From positions 1 to 64,000 of the forward strand of contig OY769938.1 of the NCBI GenBank assembly GCA_963669295.1: 64,000 nucleotides of DNA. Direction: 5' to 3'. Made by a program: the position numbers and the translations under genes. The notes under the pieces are model-generated. The model was not told the origin of the DNA, did no database searches, and was given only the letters and a program-made list of their open reading frames with translations. This document shows positions 18,146 to 27,499 of the stretch, one piece after another (the first letter of the stretch is position 1; each line of letters begins with the position of its first letter). This DNA is from G963669295 sp963669295 (GTDB lineage: Bacteria > Bacteroidota > Bacteroidia > Flavobacteriales_D > CALLUQ01).

Positions 18146-18153
18146 CAAAAATA
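18146..18153 (-). promoter_or_regulatory. -7 promoter box for the solute-binding lipoprotein gene
   Basis: CAAAAATA on the plus strand reads TATTTTTG on the minus strand, an exact TAnnTTTG match. The predicted start point near 18140 argues for translation from 18114 rather than 18141. No clear TTG box is seen at the expected spacing. Confidence 0.5.
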
Positions 18154-18256
18154 AACATTGACCTCTCCCTATTCCCTCATCTGCCTGTGTACTTATTCAC
18201 AAAATTTTCAACACGGATGGCCTATAACTAGGCAAAAAGCAATGCTCCTTAAATAG

Positions 18257-18287
18257 TTGGTCAGGGCTAAAAATTATAGTAAATTTG
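18257..18287 (+). promoter_or_regulatory. Bacteroidota-type promoter for mtaB
   Basis: TTG at 18257-18259 is followed after 20 bases by TAAATTTG at 18280-18287, a full consensus promoter. The mtaB ATG at 18295 begins only 7 bases after the -7 box. The transcript would therefore start at or within a few bases of the start codon. Confidence 0.7.
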
Positions 18288-18294
18288 CCGCCTT

Positions 18295-19623
18295 ATGCAA
18301 CAGTACAAAAAAGTGGCATTTCACACATTGGGTTGTAAGCTCAATTTTTCCGAAACCTCAACCATTTCAAGGTTATTCGAAGGGGCTGGCTATGCCAAGG
18401 TAGGAATGGATGAGTCGCCCGACATTTTTGTGCTGAATACCTGTTCCGTTACGGAGAATGCCGATAAAAAGTGCCGGCAACTGGTACGCAAAGTTCTGAA
18501 ATATAACCCCGATGCTTTTGTAGCTATTATTGGGTGCTATGCGCAATTAAAGCCTGAGGAGATTGCTGAAATCCCAGGGGTAGACATGGTATTGGGAGCC
18601 AATGAAAAGTTTAACCTGCTAGATCATATCGATGCCCTGGAGAAACAAGATCAAGCCCAGGTGCATGCGTTGGAAATCAAACAAACAAAAACCTTTGTGC
18701 CTTCTTATTCTTATGGCGATCGTACCCGATCGTTTTTGAAAGTACAAGACGGTTGCGATTACTTTTGTTCCTTTTGCACTATTCCTCTTGCACGGGGCAC
18801 CAGTCGCAGCAATACGGTGGGCGAAACTGTTAAAGTAGCTGAAGAAGTGGCGCAAACAGAAATGCGGGAAATAGTGCTGACTGGAGTAAACATTGGTGAT
18901 TTTGGGAAAGGAACGGATGAGACATTTTACGATTTAGTACAGGCTCTGGATGAGGTAAATAGTATTGACCGATACCGAATTTCATCCATAGAACCCAACT
19001 TACTGTCGAACGAAATCATTGAATTTGTAGCACAATCAGACAAGTTTGTTCCTCATTTTCATATTCCACTACAATCAGGATCCAATATACTGCTTAAGGC
19101 CATGCGTAGGCGTTATGAGAAAGAGCTTTATGCCAACCGGATAGCTGCCATTAAAGCCATCATGCCCAATTGCTGTATTGGTGTAGATGTTATTGTTGGG
19201 TTTCCGGGCGAAACCGAAGAGTTGTTTATGGAAACCTATAATTTCTTAAATGAGCTTGATGTGTCGTATCTGCACGTATTCACTTACTCCGAACGTGCCA
19301 ATACTACAGCTGTAAGGATGCGTGAAATAGTACCCATGCCTGTACGGCAACAACGCAGTAAAATGCTACACATCCTTTCCAATAAAAAGAAACGTTATTT
19401 CTACGAACAAAATATAGGCAATGAAGCTACTGTGCTGTTTGAAGGAGATAACAATGAAGGGTATATCAATGGTTTTACCGAAAACTATGTGAAGGTAAAA
19501 GTTCCATTTGATCCCTCATTGAGCAATGAAATGTATCGCGTAGTACTCAATGAAATTGATCGTGACGGGCTGATGAAGGTGGCCTTGAAAGCACCTCTTT
19601 CCACCAATAAAGTTGCAATTTAA
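18295..19623 (+). CDS. mtaB: tRNA (ms2t6A) methylthiotransferase MtaB
   Basis: The 442-residue radical-SAM enzyme has the N-terminal methylthiotransferase cluster cysteines at 14 (HTLGCKLN), 50 and 81. The radical-SAM CxxxCxxC motif is DGCDYFCSFC with Cys154, 158 and 161. A TRAM domain closes the protein (about 380-440). The HTLGCKLNFSE start and overall pattern separate MtaB from MiaB and RimO. It adds a methylthio group to t6A at position 37 of tRNAs reading ANN codons. A consensus promoter ends 7 bases before the ATG. The stop overlaps the lgt start by one base (TAATG), so lgt, the inositol-phosphatase-family gene and the lipid kinase are probably in the same transcript. Confidence 0.94.
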   Translation: MQQYKKVAFHTLGCKLNFSETSTISRLFEGAGYAKVGMDESPDIFVLNTCSVTENADKKCRQLVRKVLKYNPDAFVAIIGCYAQLKPEEIAEIPGVDMVLGANEKFNLLDHIDALEKQDQAQVHALEIKQTKTFVPSYSYGDRTRSFLKVQDGCDYFCSFCTIPLARGTSRSNTVGETVKVAEEVAQTEMREIVLTGVNIGDFGKGTDETFYDLVQALDEVNSIDRYRISSIEPNLLSNEIIEFVAQSDKFVPHFHIPLQSGSNILLKAMRRRYEKELYANRIAAIKAIMPNCCIGVDVIVGFPGETEELFMETYNFLNELDVSYLHVFTYSERANTTAVRMREIVPMPVRQQRSKMLHILSNKKKRYFYEQNIGNEATVLFEGDNNEGYINGFTENYVKVKVPFDPSLSNEMYRVVLNEIDRDGLMKVALKAPLSTNKVAI

Positions 19624-20780
19624 TGGCTCCTACTCTTTACCACCTCTTTCATAAATTGTTTGGCGTTGAATGGAGCGGACTGAAGTTTGTCAATAGCTTT
19701 GGTTTTTTTGTAGCCATTGCATTTCTAACTGCCAGTCACTTTTTTACGCGAGAGATGAAACGCAAAGAAGCTGACGGCTTGTTAAAATCAACTAAAAAGA
19801 AAACGATAGTAGGCGAAAAAGCCTCTCCCATAGAGTTGGCTATTTCAGGCATTATTGGGTTTGTTCTTGGATTTAAACTGCTGTATGTTTTTGTGAACTA
19901 TGAAGAAGTAGTTGCCAGTCCCCCTGAATTCATCTTATCTACCAAAGGCAACATTATTGGTGGCCTTGTGCTTGGAGGGGTATTTGCCTATATGAAGTAC
20001 CGTGAAAAGGAAAAGAAGCGGTTGCCTGAACCCAAAACCATGGAAGTAGAAGTTCACCCATACGAGCATGTGGGAAACATGACTCTGGTAGCTGCTGTAT
20101 TCGGTATTCTGGGCGCTAAAATCTTTGCCATACTAGAAGATCCCAGCAGTTTTACCTCGCTGTTTGATAATTTCTTTAGCGGCCTTACCATGTATGGAGG
20201 CCTGATTGTTGGTGGAGGTGCTGTTATTTACTACATGCATAGAAACAAGCTAAACATCCTGCCTTCGATGGATGCTTGCGCACCAGCCTTAATTCTTGCC
20301 TATGGCGTTGGACGTATAGGCTGCCAAATAGCCGGTGATGGTGATTGGGGCATCGAAAACCTAAACCCACAACCCGAATGGATGGCATTTTTGCCAGAGT
20401 GGTTTTGGGCGTACGACTACCCCAACAATGTAAATGGTGCCGGAGGAATGGTGATTGAGAATTGCGCATACAGCAGTGATTATTGCTACAAATTAGCTAA
20501 TCCTGTATACCCCACACCATTGTATGAGGTCATCATGAGCTTCATTATTTTTGGCATTCTTTGGGTCATTCGCAAGCGCCTACAAGTAGCAGGAATGCTC
20601 TTTTCTATTTACCTCATTTTTAACGGCATTGAACGGTTCTTTATTGAAAAGATCAGGGTAAACGAAACGTACGAAGGGCTGGGAGGGCTGACACAAGCTG
20701 AAATCATTTCAATGCTTTTGGTATTGCTCGGTACTGGTGGTTTAATATGGTTGTGGAAACGTAAAAAAAGTACCGCATGA
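19623..20780 (+). CDS. lgt: Prolipoprotein diacylglyceryl transferase
   Basis: The 385-residue integral membrane protein has the Lgt signature region GVGRIGCQIAGDGDWG near residue 235 and the C-terminal GIERFFIEKIRVN. It is longer than the roughly 270-residue enterobacterial enzyme because of an extra N-terminal part and a loop around PEWMAFLPEWFWAYDYPNN, as in other Bacteroidota Lgt proteins. It transfers diacylglycerol from phosphatidylglycerol to the lipobox Cys of prolipoproteins at the inner membrane. Several predicted lipoproteins in this window (6477, 16435, 41174) would be substrates. The ATG overlaps the mtaB stop by one base and its stop overlaps the next gene by 4 bp. Confidence 0.93.
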   Translation: MAPTLYHLFHKLFGVEWSGLKFVNSFGFFVAIAFLTASHFFTREMKRKEADGLLKSTKKKTIVGEKASPIELAISGIIGFVLGFKLLYVFVNYEEVVASPPEFILSTKGNIIGGLVLGGVFAYMKYREKEKKRLPEPKTMEVEVHPYEHVGNMTLVAAVFGILGAKIFAILEDPSSFTSLFDNFFSGLTMYGGLIVGGGAVIYYMHRNKLNILPSMDACAPALILAYGVGRIGCQIAGDGDWGIENLNPQPEWMAFLPEWFWAYDYPNNVNGAGGMVIENCAYSSDYCYKLANPVYPTPLYEVIMSFIIFGILWVIRKRLQVAGMLFSIYLIFNGIERFFIEKIRVNETYEGLGGLTQAEIISMLLVLLGTGGLIWLWKRKKSTA

Positions 20781-21580
20781 ACCTCGAATCGTTGTGCCAA
20801 CAAGTCAATACCATTGCCATAGAGGTAGGCATCTTTATTCGCGAAGAAAATAGGAAGTTTACGACCGATGCTGTTGAAGTAAAAAGTAAAAACAGCCTGG
20901 TAAGCTATGTGGATAAAACCGCTGAAGAGCGATTGGTACAACGGTTGGGAGCACTGCTTCCTGAAGCCGGCTTTATTGCTGAAGAAGGCACTTCCACTAA
21001 AAAGGGAGACACCTACCAATGGATCATCGACCCTTTAGATGGCACTACCAATTTCATCCATTCCATTCCGGTATATGCTGTTAGCATTGCATTGGCAAAA
21101 GACAACGACATAATCCTGGGAGTGGTGTATGAAGTAAACCGCAACGAATGCTTTTATGCATGGCAGGAAGGTGGAGCATGGCTCAATGAAACCTCAATTC
21201 ATGTTTCTTCCACCGCTGAAGTTTCCAATGCTTTGGTAGCAACAGGTTTTCCTTATTACGATTACAACCGATTGAATGAATACATGGAGTTGCTGCAACA
21301 TTTTATGCATCATTCCAGAGGGGTACGTCGGCTGGGTTCTGCCGCTGTTGATTTAGCTTATGTGGCCTGTGGTAGGTTTGAGGGGTTTTACGAATACGGC
21401 CTTAATGCCTGGGATGTAGCAGCTGGTGCTTTTATTGTGGAAGAAGCCGGTGGTGTAGTGAACGACTTTAAGGGAGGACGCAACTTTGTTTTCGGCCGTG
21501 AAATAGTAGCTACAGGTGCCAACATACACCCTGATTTTCAAACCCTTGTGCAAAAATATTTCACTACATTTAGCACATGA
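20777..21580 (+). CDS. Inositol monophosphatase family protein (SuhB-like)
   Basis: The 267-residue protein has the metal-binding motifs of the family: FIAEEGT with Glu at about 70, WIIDPLDGTTNFIH at about 82-95, and the C-terminal WDVAAGAFIVEEAGG. It should dephosphorylate inositol phosphates or related sugar phosphates in a magnesium-dependent reaction in the cytoplasm. It overlaps lgt by 4 bp and the lipid kinase by 4 bp. The run of lgt, phosphatase and lipid kinase suggests membrane-lipid head-group or diacylglycerol metabolism, but that is inferred from position only. Specificity cannot be read from the sequence, so no gene symbol is assigned. Confidence 0.9.
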   Translation: MNLESLCQQVNTIAIEVGIFIREENRKFTTDAVEVKSKNSLVSYVDKTAEERLVQRLGALLPEAGFIAEEGTSTKKGDTYQWIIDPLDGTTNFIHSIPVYAVSIALAKDNDIILGVVYEVNRNECFYAWQEGGAWLNETSIHVSSTAEVSNALVATGFPYYDYNRLNEYMELLQHFMHHSRGVRRLGSAAVDLAYVACGRFEGFYEYGLNAWDVAAGAFIVEEAGGVVNDFKGGRNFVFGREIVATGANIHPDFQTLVQKYFTTFST

Positions 21581-22488
21581 AAATTACCGTAGTTTTAAAA
21601 GGCACCATTCGCAATAAAAAGAAGGTGTTAAATGATTTATCCCAACTGCAAAAGCGCTTCAACACTTTAGAAGTATTGGAAACACGGCAAGCAGGTCATG
21701 CTGTTACATTGGCGGCTAATGCTGCCGAAAATGGAGCAGATTGTATCATCGCTGCAGGTGGTGATGGTACGATTAATGAAGTGCTTAACGGTATTATGCA
21801 AGGCAGTACACAACGGTCGGAACTACCTATTCTTGGATACTTGCTCTGCGGTACAGCAAACGATTTTGCCAAAACGGTAGGCATTGATGGTAGCATCGAA
21901 CAATTGATTCAGCTGCTTGAAACTACACAAGCAAACCCTATCGATATTGGTAAAGTAAGTTATCTATCGCCACAAGGAGAAGAAGACGAACGTTACTTCA
22001 TCAATATTACCGATGTTGGGCTGGGCGGACATGTAGTGGAGAAGGTCAATAAAAGCAGTAAGCCATTAGGCGCCAATTTCACCTTTATCAAAGCCATTAC
22101 AGAATCATTCATCACCTACGAACAATCGAAGGTAACATGCACCACCGACTCGTTTGAGTGGGAAGGCAAAATACTAACCCTGGCAGTGGCCAATGGCAAA
22201 TATTTTGGCAGTGGGTTGTGTATTGCTCCCGATGCTCAAGTAAATGATGGCAAGTTTTCTGTGGTCATCATTGCCGACATCAAAATGAAAGATTACCTAC
22301 TTAACGTTGGCAAAATTAAGAAAGGAAAAAAGGTAGATCACCCTAAAATCTCTTACCGCGAAGCTACCGAGGTAACCATTACCCCACATGAGTTGTCGTG
22401 TGCCGTTGATATGGATGGAGAATTTTTAGGCTATGCTCCCATTCACATTACCATGGTGCCACATGCCATTCAATTTTTAATGCCTTAA
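21577..22488 (+). CDS. YegS/DgkB-type lipid kinase family protein (second paralogue)
   Basis: This 303-residue protein carries GGDGTINEVLNG at 61-72 and GTANDFAKT at 92-100, the nucleotide-binding and catalytic signature of the diacylglycerol kinase family. It is clearly divergent from the paralogue at 999-1877 and keeps the canonical Thr in GGDGT. It overlaps the inositol-phosphatase-family gene by 4 bp and is the last gene of the mtaB-lgt run. Lgt consumes phosphatidylglycerol and leaves glycerol phosphate, so a role in local phospholipid balance is possible but unproven. Its stop shares TTAA with the convergent symporter gene. Confidence 0.88.
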   Translation: MKITVVLKGTIRNKKKVLNDLSQLQKRFNTLEVLETRQAGHAVTLAANAAENGADCIIAAGGDGTINEVLNGIMQGSTQRSELPILGYLLCGTANDFAKTVGIDGSIEQLIQLLETTQANPIDIGKVSYLSPQGEEDERYFINITDVGLGGHVVEKVNKSSKPLGANFTFIKAITESFITYEQSKVTCTTDSFEWEGKILTLAVANGKYFGSGLCIAPDAQVNDGKFSVVIIADIKMKDYLLNVGKIKKGKKVDHPKISYREATEVTITPHELSCAVDMDGEFLGYAPIHITMVPHAIQFLMP

Positions 22489-23942
22489 TCGCTTCGAAGC
22501 AATCCCGAAAGCGCCAACCCTATTAGGGTAAACAATCCATTTACGATCAACAGCTCAAAGCCGAATTTATACCCAAACAGCAATTGCTCTGAATACTGAC
22601 TGAGGAAGTAGCATACAATTGGCGATACTATACAAATTACAGGTACTAGAGGATCATATACCTTTCCTTTGGTGAAGATACCATAAGCGTAAAGCCCTAA
22701 CAACGGACCATAAGTATACCCCGCTATTTTAAACAAAGCACTAATTACACTATCGTCGTTGATGGCCCAAAATACCATGATCACTATGACTAACACCACC
22801 GACATACCAATGTGCACCAGTATTCGGGTTAACTTACGCGCTTTTTCTTCCCGTTTTTCAATGTCGAGAATATCAATACAAAATGAGGTAGTGAGTGCCG
22901 TTAAGGCCGAATCGGCACTGGAATAAGCCGAGGCTATGAGCCCCAACACAAAGAATACTCCAACGGCAGGGCCAAGGTAACCATCAATGGCGATGGCTGG
23001 ATACAAGTAATCCGATTTCTCGGGGATGGTAATGCCATTCTCATTGGCAAAGATGTATAACAAAGCTCCTAATGCCAGGAAAAATAAGTTCACGAACACC
23101 AGCACTATACTAAAAGTAAACATGTTCTTTTTTGCCTCCTTCAGGTTCTTACAGCTCAGGTTTTTCTGCATCATATCCTGATCCAGCCCGGTCATTACAA
23201 TCGCAATGAATGCTCCACTTAAAAATTGCTTTACAAAGTGTTTTTTATCTGTAAAGTCATCGAAGAAAAACATTTGTGAATAGGCGCTATTTTTGATTTT
23301 ATCGACGATGCCCATTGGCCCTAAATCCATCTTATCGGCAATTAACCACACAGTAATGCCTACCGAAAGCAACATGAATAACGTTTGCAATGTATCGGTC
23401 CAAATAATGGTTTTTATCCCCCCTTTAAATGTATACAACCAAATGAGTAGTACGGTAACGACCACCGTTTGCCAAAAAGGCACATCTATTGCAAGTTTAT
23501 CGAATACTGCTAACTGCAATACAATGGCCACCAGGTACAACCTAAAGGAGGCTCCTATGATACGGGACAGCAGGAAAAAACTTGCTCCTGTTTTGTAGGA
23601 AGCTACCCCAAACCGATCTTTCAAATAGGTATAAATAGAGGTGAGGTTGAGTTTGTAGTAAAGCGGCAATAACACTAATGCAATGACAGTGTACCCCACC
23701 AGGTAGCCTAACACCATTTGCATGTACGAAAACTCACTACCAGCGACCCATCCAGGTACTGAAATAAAAGTAACTCCTGATAGTGAAGCGCCAATCATTC
23801 CAAACGCCACGATGTACCATGGTGATTGTTTATTTCCTATAAAAAAAGTATTGTTATCTCCACGACCGCTGGTGAGTAATGAAATGGCAATGAGCACCAG
23901 AAAATAGCCGCCAATGATGTACAAAATAAGTGCTGGTGTCAT
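22485..23942 (-). CDS. Sodium:solute symporter family transporter
   Basis: The start at 23942 gives MTPALILYIIGG, directly entering the first membrane helix. A longer frame to 24023 would add 27 polar residues and is disfavoured. The 485-residue protein has about 13 membrane segments and the SSS-family pattern: GASLSGVTFISVPGWV early, then FKGGIKTIIWTDTLQ, then GLIASAYSSADSALTALTTSF. It should use the sodium gradient to import a sugar, acid or amino-acid-type substrate; the substrate cannot be told. It is monocistronic and convergent with the lipid kinase. Its 5' end faces the decarboxylase gene with a gap of 127 bp. Confidence 0.9.
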   Translation of the reverse strand: MTPALILYIIGGYFLVLIAISLLTSGRGDNNTFFIGNKQSPWYIVAFGMIGASLSGVTFISVPGWVAGSEFSYMQMVLGYLVGYTVIALVLLPLYYKLNLTSIYTYLKDRFGVASYKTGASFFLLSRIIGASFRLYLVAIVLQLAVFDKLAIDVPFWQTVVVTVLLIWLYTFKGGIKTIIWTDTLQTLFMLLSVGITVWLIADKMDLGPMGIVDKIKNSAYSQMFFFDDFTDKKHFVKQFLSGAFIAIVMTGLDQDMMQKNLSCKNLKEAKKNMFTFSIVLVFVNLFFLALGALLYIFANENGITIPEKSDYLYPAIAIDGYLGPAVGVFFVLGLIASAYSSADSALTALTTSFCIDILDIEKREEKARKLTRILVHIGMSVVLVIVIMVFWAINDDSVISALFKIAGYTYGPLLGLYAYGIFTKGKVYDPLVPVICIVSPIVCYFLSQYSEQLLFGYKFGFELLIVNGLFTLIGLALSGLLRSD

Positions 23943-24069
23943 GAGCGCAAATAAACGGAAATTGCTTGGAAAAACAAATCCAGTACGAAGCGATGCATAT
24001 TTATGAAATGCACCTATTTGCAATTGCTTCGCCCTTTTATTTTTACGTACTTAGAAGCAAATTTTCAGC

Positions 24070-25536
24070 ATGATTGATCGCATTAAAGCATTGGAGGCTA
24101 TTTCTCTTCGGTTGGAGCCCGACGCTGAAGAGCGTGCTTCGAACCGGGAAAAGGTAGTGGCGTATACTGAACGGTTCCTCAACAATATTCACGACATCAA
24201 TGCCTTTAACCTTTCTAAAGAAAAGGGCATGGGCATCTATGATGCACCGATTACCGATGAGCCTACTTCAATGGAAGCATTGATTGAACTTATTGAAGAA
24301 CATGTTGATTTTCCTGGGCTTAATCCTGCCTCAGGCGGGCACCTCGGGTACATTCCTGGTGGAGGAATTTATTATTCATCGCTTGGCGATTATATTGCTG
24401 ACATTACTAACCGTTATGCCGGTGTGTTCTTCGCATCGCCCGGAGCAGTACGCATGGAAAACATGCTTATTGAATGGATGGCTAAGATGGTAGGCTACAA
24501 AGAAGGGTTTGGAGGCAACCTCACCTCTGGAGGAAGCATTGCCAACCTCATTGGCATTGTTACTGCTCGTGATGCACATGCCATAAAAGGGAAAGACATT
24601 GAGCGTACGGTGATTTATGCTTCCAGTCAAATGCATCATTGTCTTGATAAAGCCATTCGCATTAGCGGCATGGGCGAAGCTGTGGTGCGCTTTCTTCCTC
24701 TCGATGATAAATACCGTTTACAACCTGAAGTGTTGAAACAGCAAATTGAAGCCGACAAAGCAGCGGGGCTAAAACCATGGCTGGTAATTGCTTCTGCCGG
24801 CACCACCGACACTGGTATGGTTGACCCTCTTGATGAAATTGGTGATGTTGCCCAACAACACAACTTATGGTACCATGTAGATGGTGCTTATGGGGCTTTT
24901 TTCATTCTTTGTGAAGAAACCCAATACTTGCTTAAAGGCATCGAAAAAGCTGATTCGGTGGTGATGGATCCGCACAAAGGCTTGTTCCTTCCTTACGGTT
25001 CGGGTGTTATCCTGGTAAAAGATCAGCAGAAGATGCACCAATCGCATTACTACAAAGCCAATTACATGCAAGACACCTTAGAATCGCAAGATGAGCTTTC
25101 TCCAGCTGACTTATCTCCTGAGCTCACCAAGCATTATCGTGGCATGCGTTTATGGCTTCCATTGAAACTTATGGGATTGGCTCCATTCAAAGCATGTCTT
25201 CAAGAAAAAATATGGTTAACGCGCTACTTCTACAACAAAATTCAAACCATTGAAGGTTTTGAAGTGGGGCCTGCCCCCGATTTATCGGTAGCCACTTTCC
25301 GTTATGTTCCTAAAACCGGTGATGCCAATGCCTTTAACGAGCAAATTGTTAAAGCTGTGCAAGAAGATGGAAGGGTATTCCTTTCTTCTACCTTACTGAA
25401 CGATGTTTTTGTGATTAGATTGGCGGTGTTATCGTTTAGAACGCACCTCAACACCATCGATTTAACCATAGATATCCTACAACAATCGGTAGCAAAGATC
25501 AAGCAAGAAATGGAACATCACAGTGAAATTGATTAA
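24070..25536 (+). CDS. PLP-dependent group II amino-acid decarboxylase family protein
   Basis: The 488-residue protein has the aromatic-L-amino-acid/glutamate decarboxylase fold. HVDGAYGAFF supplies the PLP-contacting Asp and DPHKGLFLPYGSG supplies the Schiff-base Lys303. NPASGGHLGYIPGGG lies near residue 83, where these enzymes bind substrate. Such enzymes remove CO2 from aromatic amino acids, or in related members from other substrates. Its exact substrate is not evident. It is a single gene between the symporter and an outer-membrane protein, so no pathway context is available. The ATG at 24070 is the only reasonable start. Confidence 0.88.
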   Translation: MIDRIKALEAISLRLEPDAEERASNREKVVAYTERFLNNIHDINAFNLSKEKGMGIYDAPITDEPTSMEALIELIEEHVDFPGLNPASGGHLGYIPGGGIYYSSLGDYIADITNRYAGVFFASPGAVRMENMLIEWMAKMVGYKEGFGGNLTSGGSIANLIGIVTARDAHAIKGKDIERTVIYASSQMHHCLDKAIRISGMGEAVVRFLPLDDKYRLQPEVLKQQIEADKAAGLKPWLVIASAGTTDTGMVDPLDEIGDVAQQHNLWYHVDGAYGAFFILCEETQYLLKGIEKADSVVMDPHKGLFLPYGSGVILVKDQQKMHQSHYYKANYMQDTLESQDELSPADLSPELTKHYRGMRLWLPLKLMGLAPFKACLQEKIWLTRYFYNKIQTIEGFEVGPAPDLSVATFRYVPKTGDANAFNEQIVKAVQEDGRVFLSSTLLNDVFVIRLAVLSFRTHLNTIDLTIDILQQSVAKIKQEMEHHSEID

Positions 25537-25578
25537 ATTGCCCTTAACTTAATTCAAAAAGCAACGTATATCACTAAG

Positions 25579-26319
25579 ATGTTTGTCGTTCGTTATATCA
25601 TTTTACTCTCCATGTTGTTGGCAGCAATGGGCAGCAAGGCGCAATACGCCAGTAAAGTGGGAGCAAAACTGCGTTATGTATCATCGAATCAGCATTGGAG
25701 CTATAGCCAATTGCCAGAAGGGTATACTGATTGGAGTGGTTGGCAAACTACCCGAAGCAGCTTTGGCATCAGCGCATTTGCCGAATTGGGTTATCACGAA
25801 CGGTTCAAGTGGAATCCTCAGCTTACATATATGCGCAAGGGTTTTGAGAAGATAGAAACGCTAAGCTACCAGCCTATCGACCCCAATGTTCCTCCAAGCA
25901 CAAGACCCGGAGAGGTGGTTATGGATGTAGTTACCGATTATATTTCCATCGATTTATTATCGCGTACCAACCTATCACTCAACAGTACGAAACCATATTT
26001 ATTAGCAGGTTTTCGTCCTGCTTATCTAATGAATTCGGAAGTTCGTGCCACTGCCAATGGGTCGGAGGTGTTAATTACTGATACGTTGAGCTATGCTGTA
26101 TATTACCAGGATGCTTTAAAAGATTACAATGCTATAAGCCTTGGATTGGTACTGGGGTTTGGCATAGAATTCAGCGATGTATTGCTGGTGGAATTCGAAT
26201 ATAACCCCGACATTACTCGTGCTGCCGGGATAGACAATAGCAGTACAAAATTAAACATTACCAACCAGGCCATTGGCTTTAATATTGGCGTTAATCTTTT
26301 CAACCTTTGGGAAGAATAA
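25579..26319 (+). CDS. Outer-membrane beta-barrel protein (PorT-like fold)
   Basis: The 246-residue protein starts with a signal peptide ending in GSKAQ. It continues with alternating amphipathic strands typical of the small barrel family found across Bacteroidota: GAKLRYVS, FAELGYHERFKWNPQLTYMRKG, LLAGFRPAYLM and GLVLGFGIEF. It lacks a C-terminal T9SS domain. It lies 42 bp after the decarboxylase and 25 bp before a small membrane-protein gene. The role is unknown; barrels of this kind can be structural or part of transport assemblies. Confidence 0.75.
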   Translation: MFVVRYIILLSMLLAAMGSKAQYASKVGAKLRYVSSNQHWSYSQLPEGYTDWSGWQTTRSSFGISAFAELGYHERFKWNPQLTYMRKGFEKIETLSYQPIDPNVPPSTRPGEVVMDVVTDYISIDLLSRTNLSLNSTKPYLLAGFRPAYLMNSEVRATANGSEVLITDTLSYAVYYQDALKDYNAISLGLVLGFGIEFSDVLLVEFEYNPDITRAAGIDNSSTKLNITNQAIGFNIGVNLFNLWEE

Positions 26320-26344
26320 TGCCATCTGCTAATCATTAAAATTC

Positions 26345-26692
26345 ATGGATCCTTTTACTACACCTCCAGTTGCACCATTGCAGCACCCTAAGGCAGGCAT
26401 TGCTTCTTTCGTTATCGCTTGTGTGGGCACTTTAATTTTTGCTGTTGCCTTTATCATTGCCATCGCAGCAGGAGCTTTGGATCGATATCCCAACGAAGAT
26501 GCATTGATTATACTGGGTGTAGTAGTGATGGTCGACTTTCTTTTATCCATCGTTGGAGCCATTTTGGGCATGATAGCCCTATCAAAGAAAAACACAAAGA
26601 AAATTTTCAGCATTTTAGGCACAGTATTCAACGGTCTCGCCTTCCTGTTCTTCCTCATTGTATTTGTAATAGCACTTGTAGGAGCCATATAA
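26345..26692 (+). CDS. Small membrane protein with Pro-rich N-terminus (DUF4190-like)
   Basis: The 115-residue protein has a short Pro-rich cytoplasmic start (FTTPPVAPLQHPKAG) followed by three membrane segments at about 20-45, 55-78 and 88-113. The pattern of HPKAGIASFVIAC, then GAILGMIALSKKNTKK, then a last helix resembles DUF4190-type proteins. Function is unknown. It sits between the beta-barrel gene and the NYN-domain gene, all on the same strand with gaps of 19-25 bp. Confidence 0.65.
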   Translation: MDPFTTPPVAPLQHPKAGIASFVIACVGTLIFAVAFIIAIAAGALDRYPNEDALIILGVVVMVDFLLSIVGAILGMIALSKKNTKKIFSILGTVFNGLAFLFFLIVFVIALVGAI

Positions 26693-26711
26693 TGCTTAAC
26701 TCAAAAAAATT

Positions 26712-27452
26712 ATGACACAAAAACGAAATAAATTGGCAGTGCTGATTGATGCAGATAATGCACAACCTCGCATTATTGAGGGGCTTATTGAAGAAATTGC
26801 CAAGTATGGGATTGCCAGTATACGCCGTATTTATGGCGATTGGACCAAGCCCAACCTAAAACAGTGGAAAGAGGTACTGCTGGATTACTCCATTCAACCC
26901 ATCCAACAATTTGGATATACCTCGGGCAAGAATGCTACCGATAGTGCAATGATTATAGATGCCATGGACATTCTGTATACAGAAAAAATGGATGGCTTCT
27001 GCATTGTATCGAGCGATAGCGATTTTACTAAGCTAACCGCCCGTATTCGTGAAGCGGGGTTGTTTGTTTATGGCTTTGGAGAACGCAAAACGCCCAAGGC
27101 CTTTGTGAATGCTTGCGACAAGTTTATTTACACTGAAATTCTAAGGAAAGAGGAAAGTGATGATACTGAACGGGTAGAGCGCAAAGATGCCAAAGCACTG
27201 CGTAGCGATAGCAAGCTGGTGAATCTCTTACGCAATGCGGTAGAAGACTCTGCCGACGAAGATGGCTGGACCAACCTGGCCGCTGTGGGCGCTAACATTG
27301 CCAACAAATCGCCTGAGTTTGACCCTCGAAATTTTGGCTATACCAAGCTTGGAGAATTGATTCGAGCCGTAGGGTTGTTTGAAATTAACGAACACTCTAA
27401 TGCCAATGCACCGGGCAAATCGGTTTACATTAAAGACAAACGCAACAAATAA
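26712..27452 (+). CDS. NYN domain protein with C-terminal OST-HTH/LOTUS domain
   Basis: Residues 8-140 form a PIN-like NYN nuclease domain: LAVLIDADNAQP with Asp13 and Asp15, then NATDSAMIIDAMDIL, then FCIVSSDSDFTKL, which supply the acidic metal site. Residues 170-240 form an OST-HTH/LOTUS module (LVNLLRNAVEDSADEDGWTN to FGYTKLGELIRAVGLFEI), a domain linked to RNA binding. The combination, known as the LabA/YacP-like group, suggests an RNA-directed nuclease or RNA-binding regulator. The target is unknown. The gene ends at a strong bidirectional terminator. Confidence 0.88.
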   Translation: MTQKRNKLAVLIDADNAQPRIIEGLIEEIAKYGIASIRRIYGDWTKPNLKQWKEVLLDYSIQPIQQFGYTSGKNATDSAMIIDAMDILYTEKMDGFCIVSSDSDFTKLTARIREAGLFVYGFGERKTPKAFVNACDKFIYTEILRKEESDDTERVERKDAKALRSDSKLVNLLRNAVEDSADEDGWTNLAAVGANIANKSPEFDPRNFGYTKLGELIRAVGLFEINEHSNANAPGKSVYIKDKRNK

Positions 27453-27457
27453 AAAAA

Positions 27458-27479
27458 GGCCTCTTTCGAGGCCTTTTTT
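27458..27479. terminator. Bidirectional intrinsic terminator
   Basis: The inverted repeat GGCCTC (27458-27463) and GAGGCC (27468-27473) with a 4-base loop is flanked by an A run on the left and a T run on the right. It lies between convergent genes and can stop both the NYN gene and the Omp28-like gene. Confidence 0.85.
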
Positions 27480-27499
27480 GTTCCTTTATTTGTACTTAT

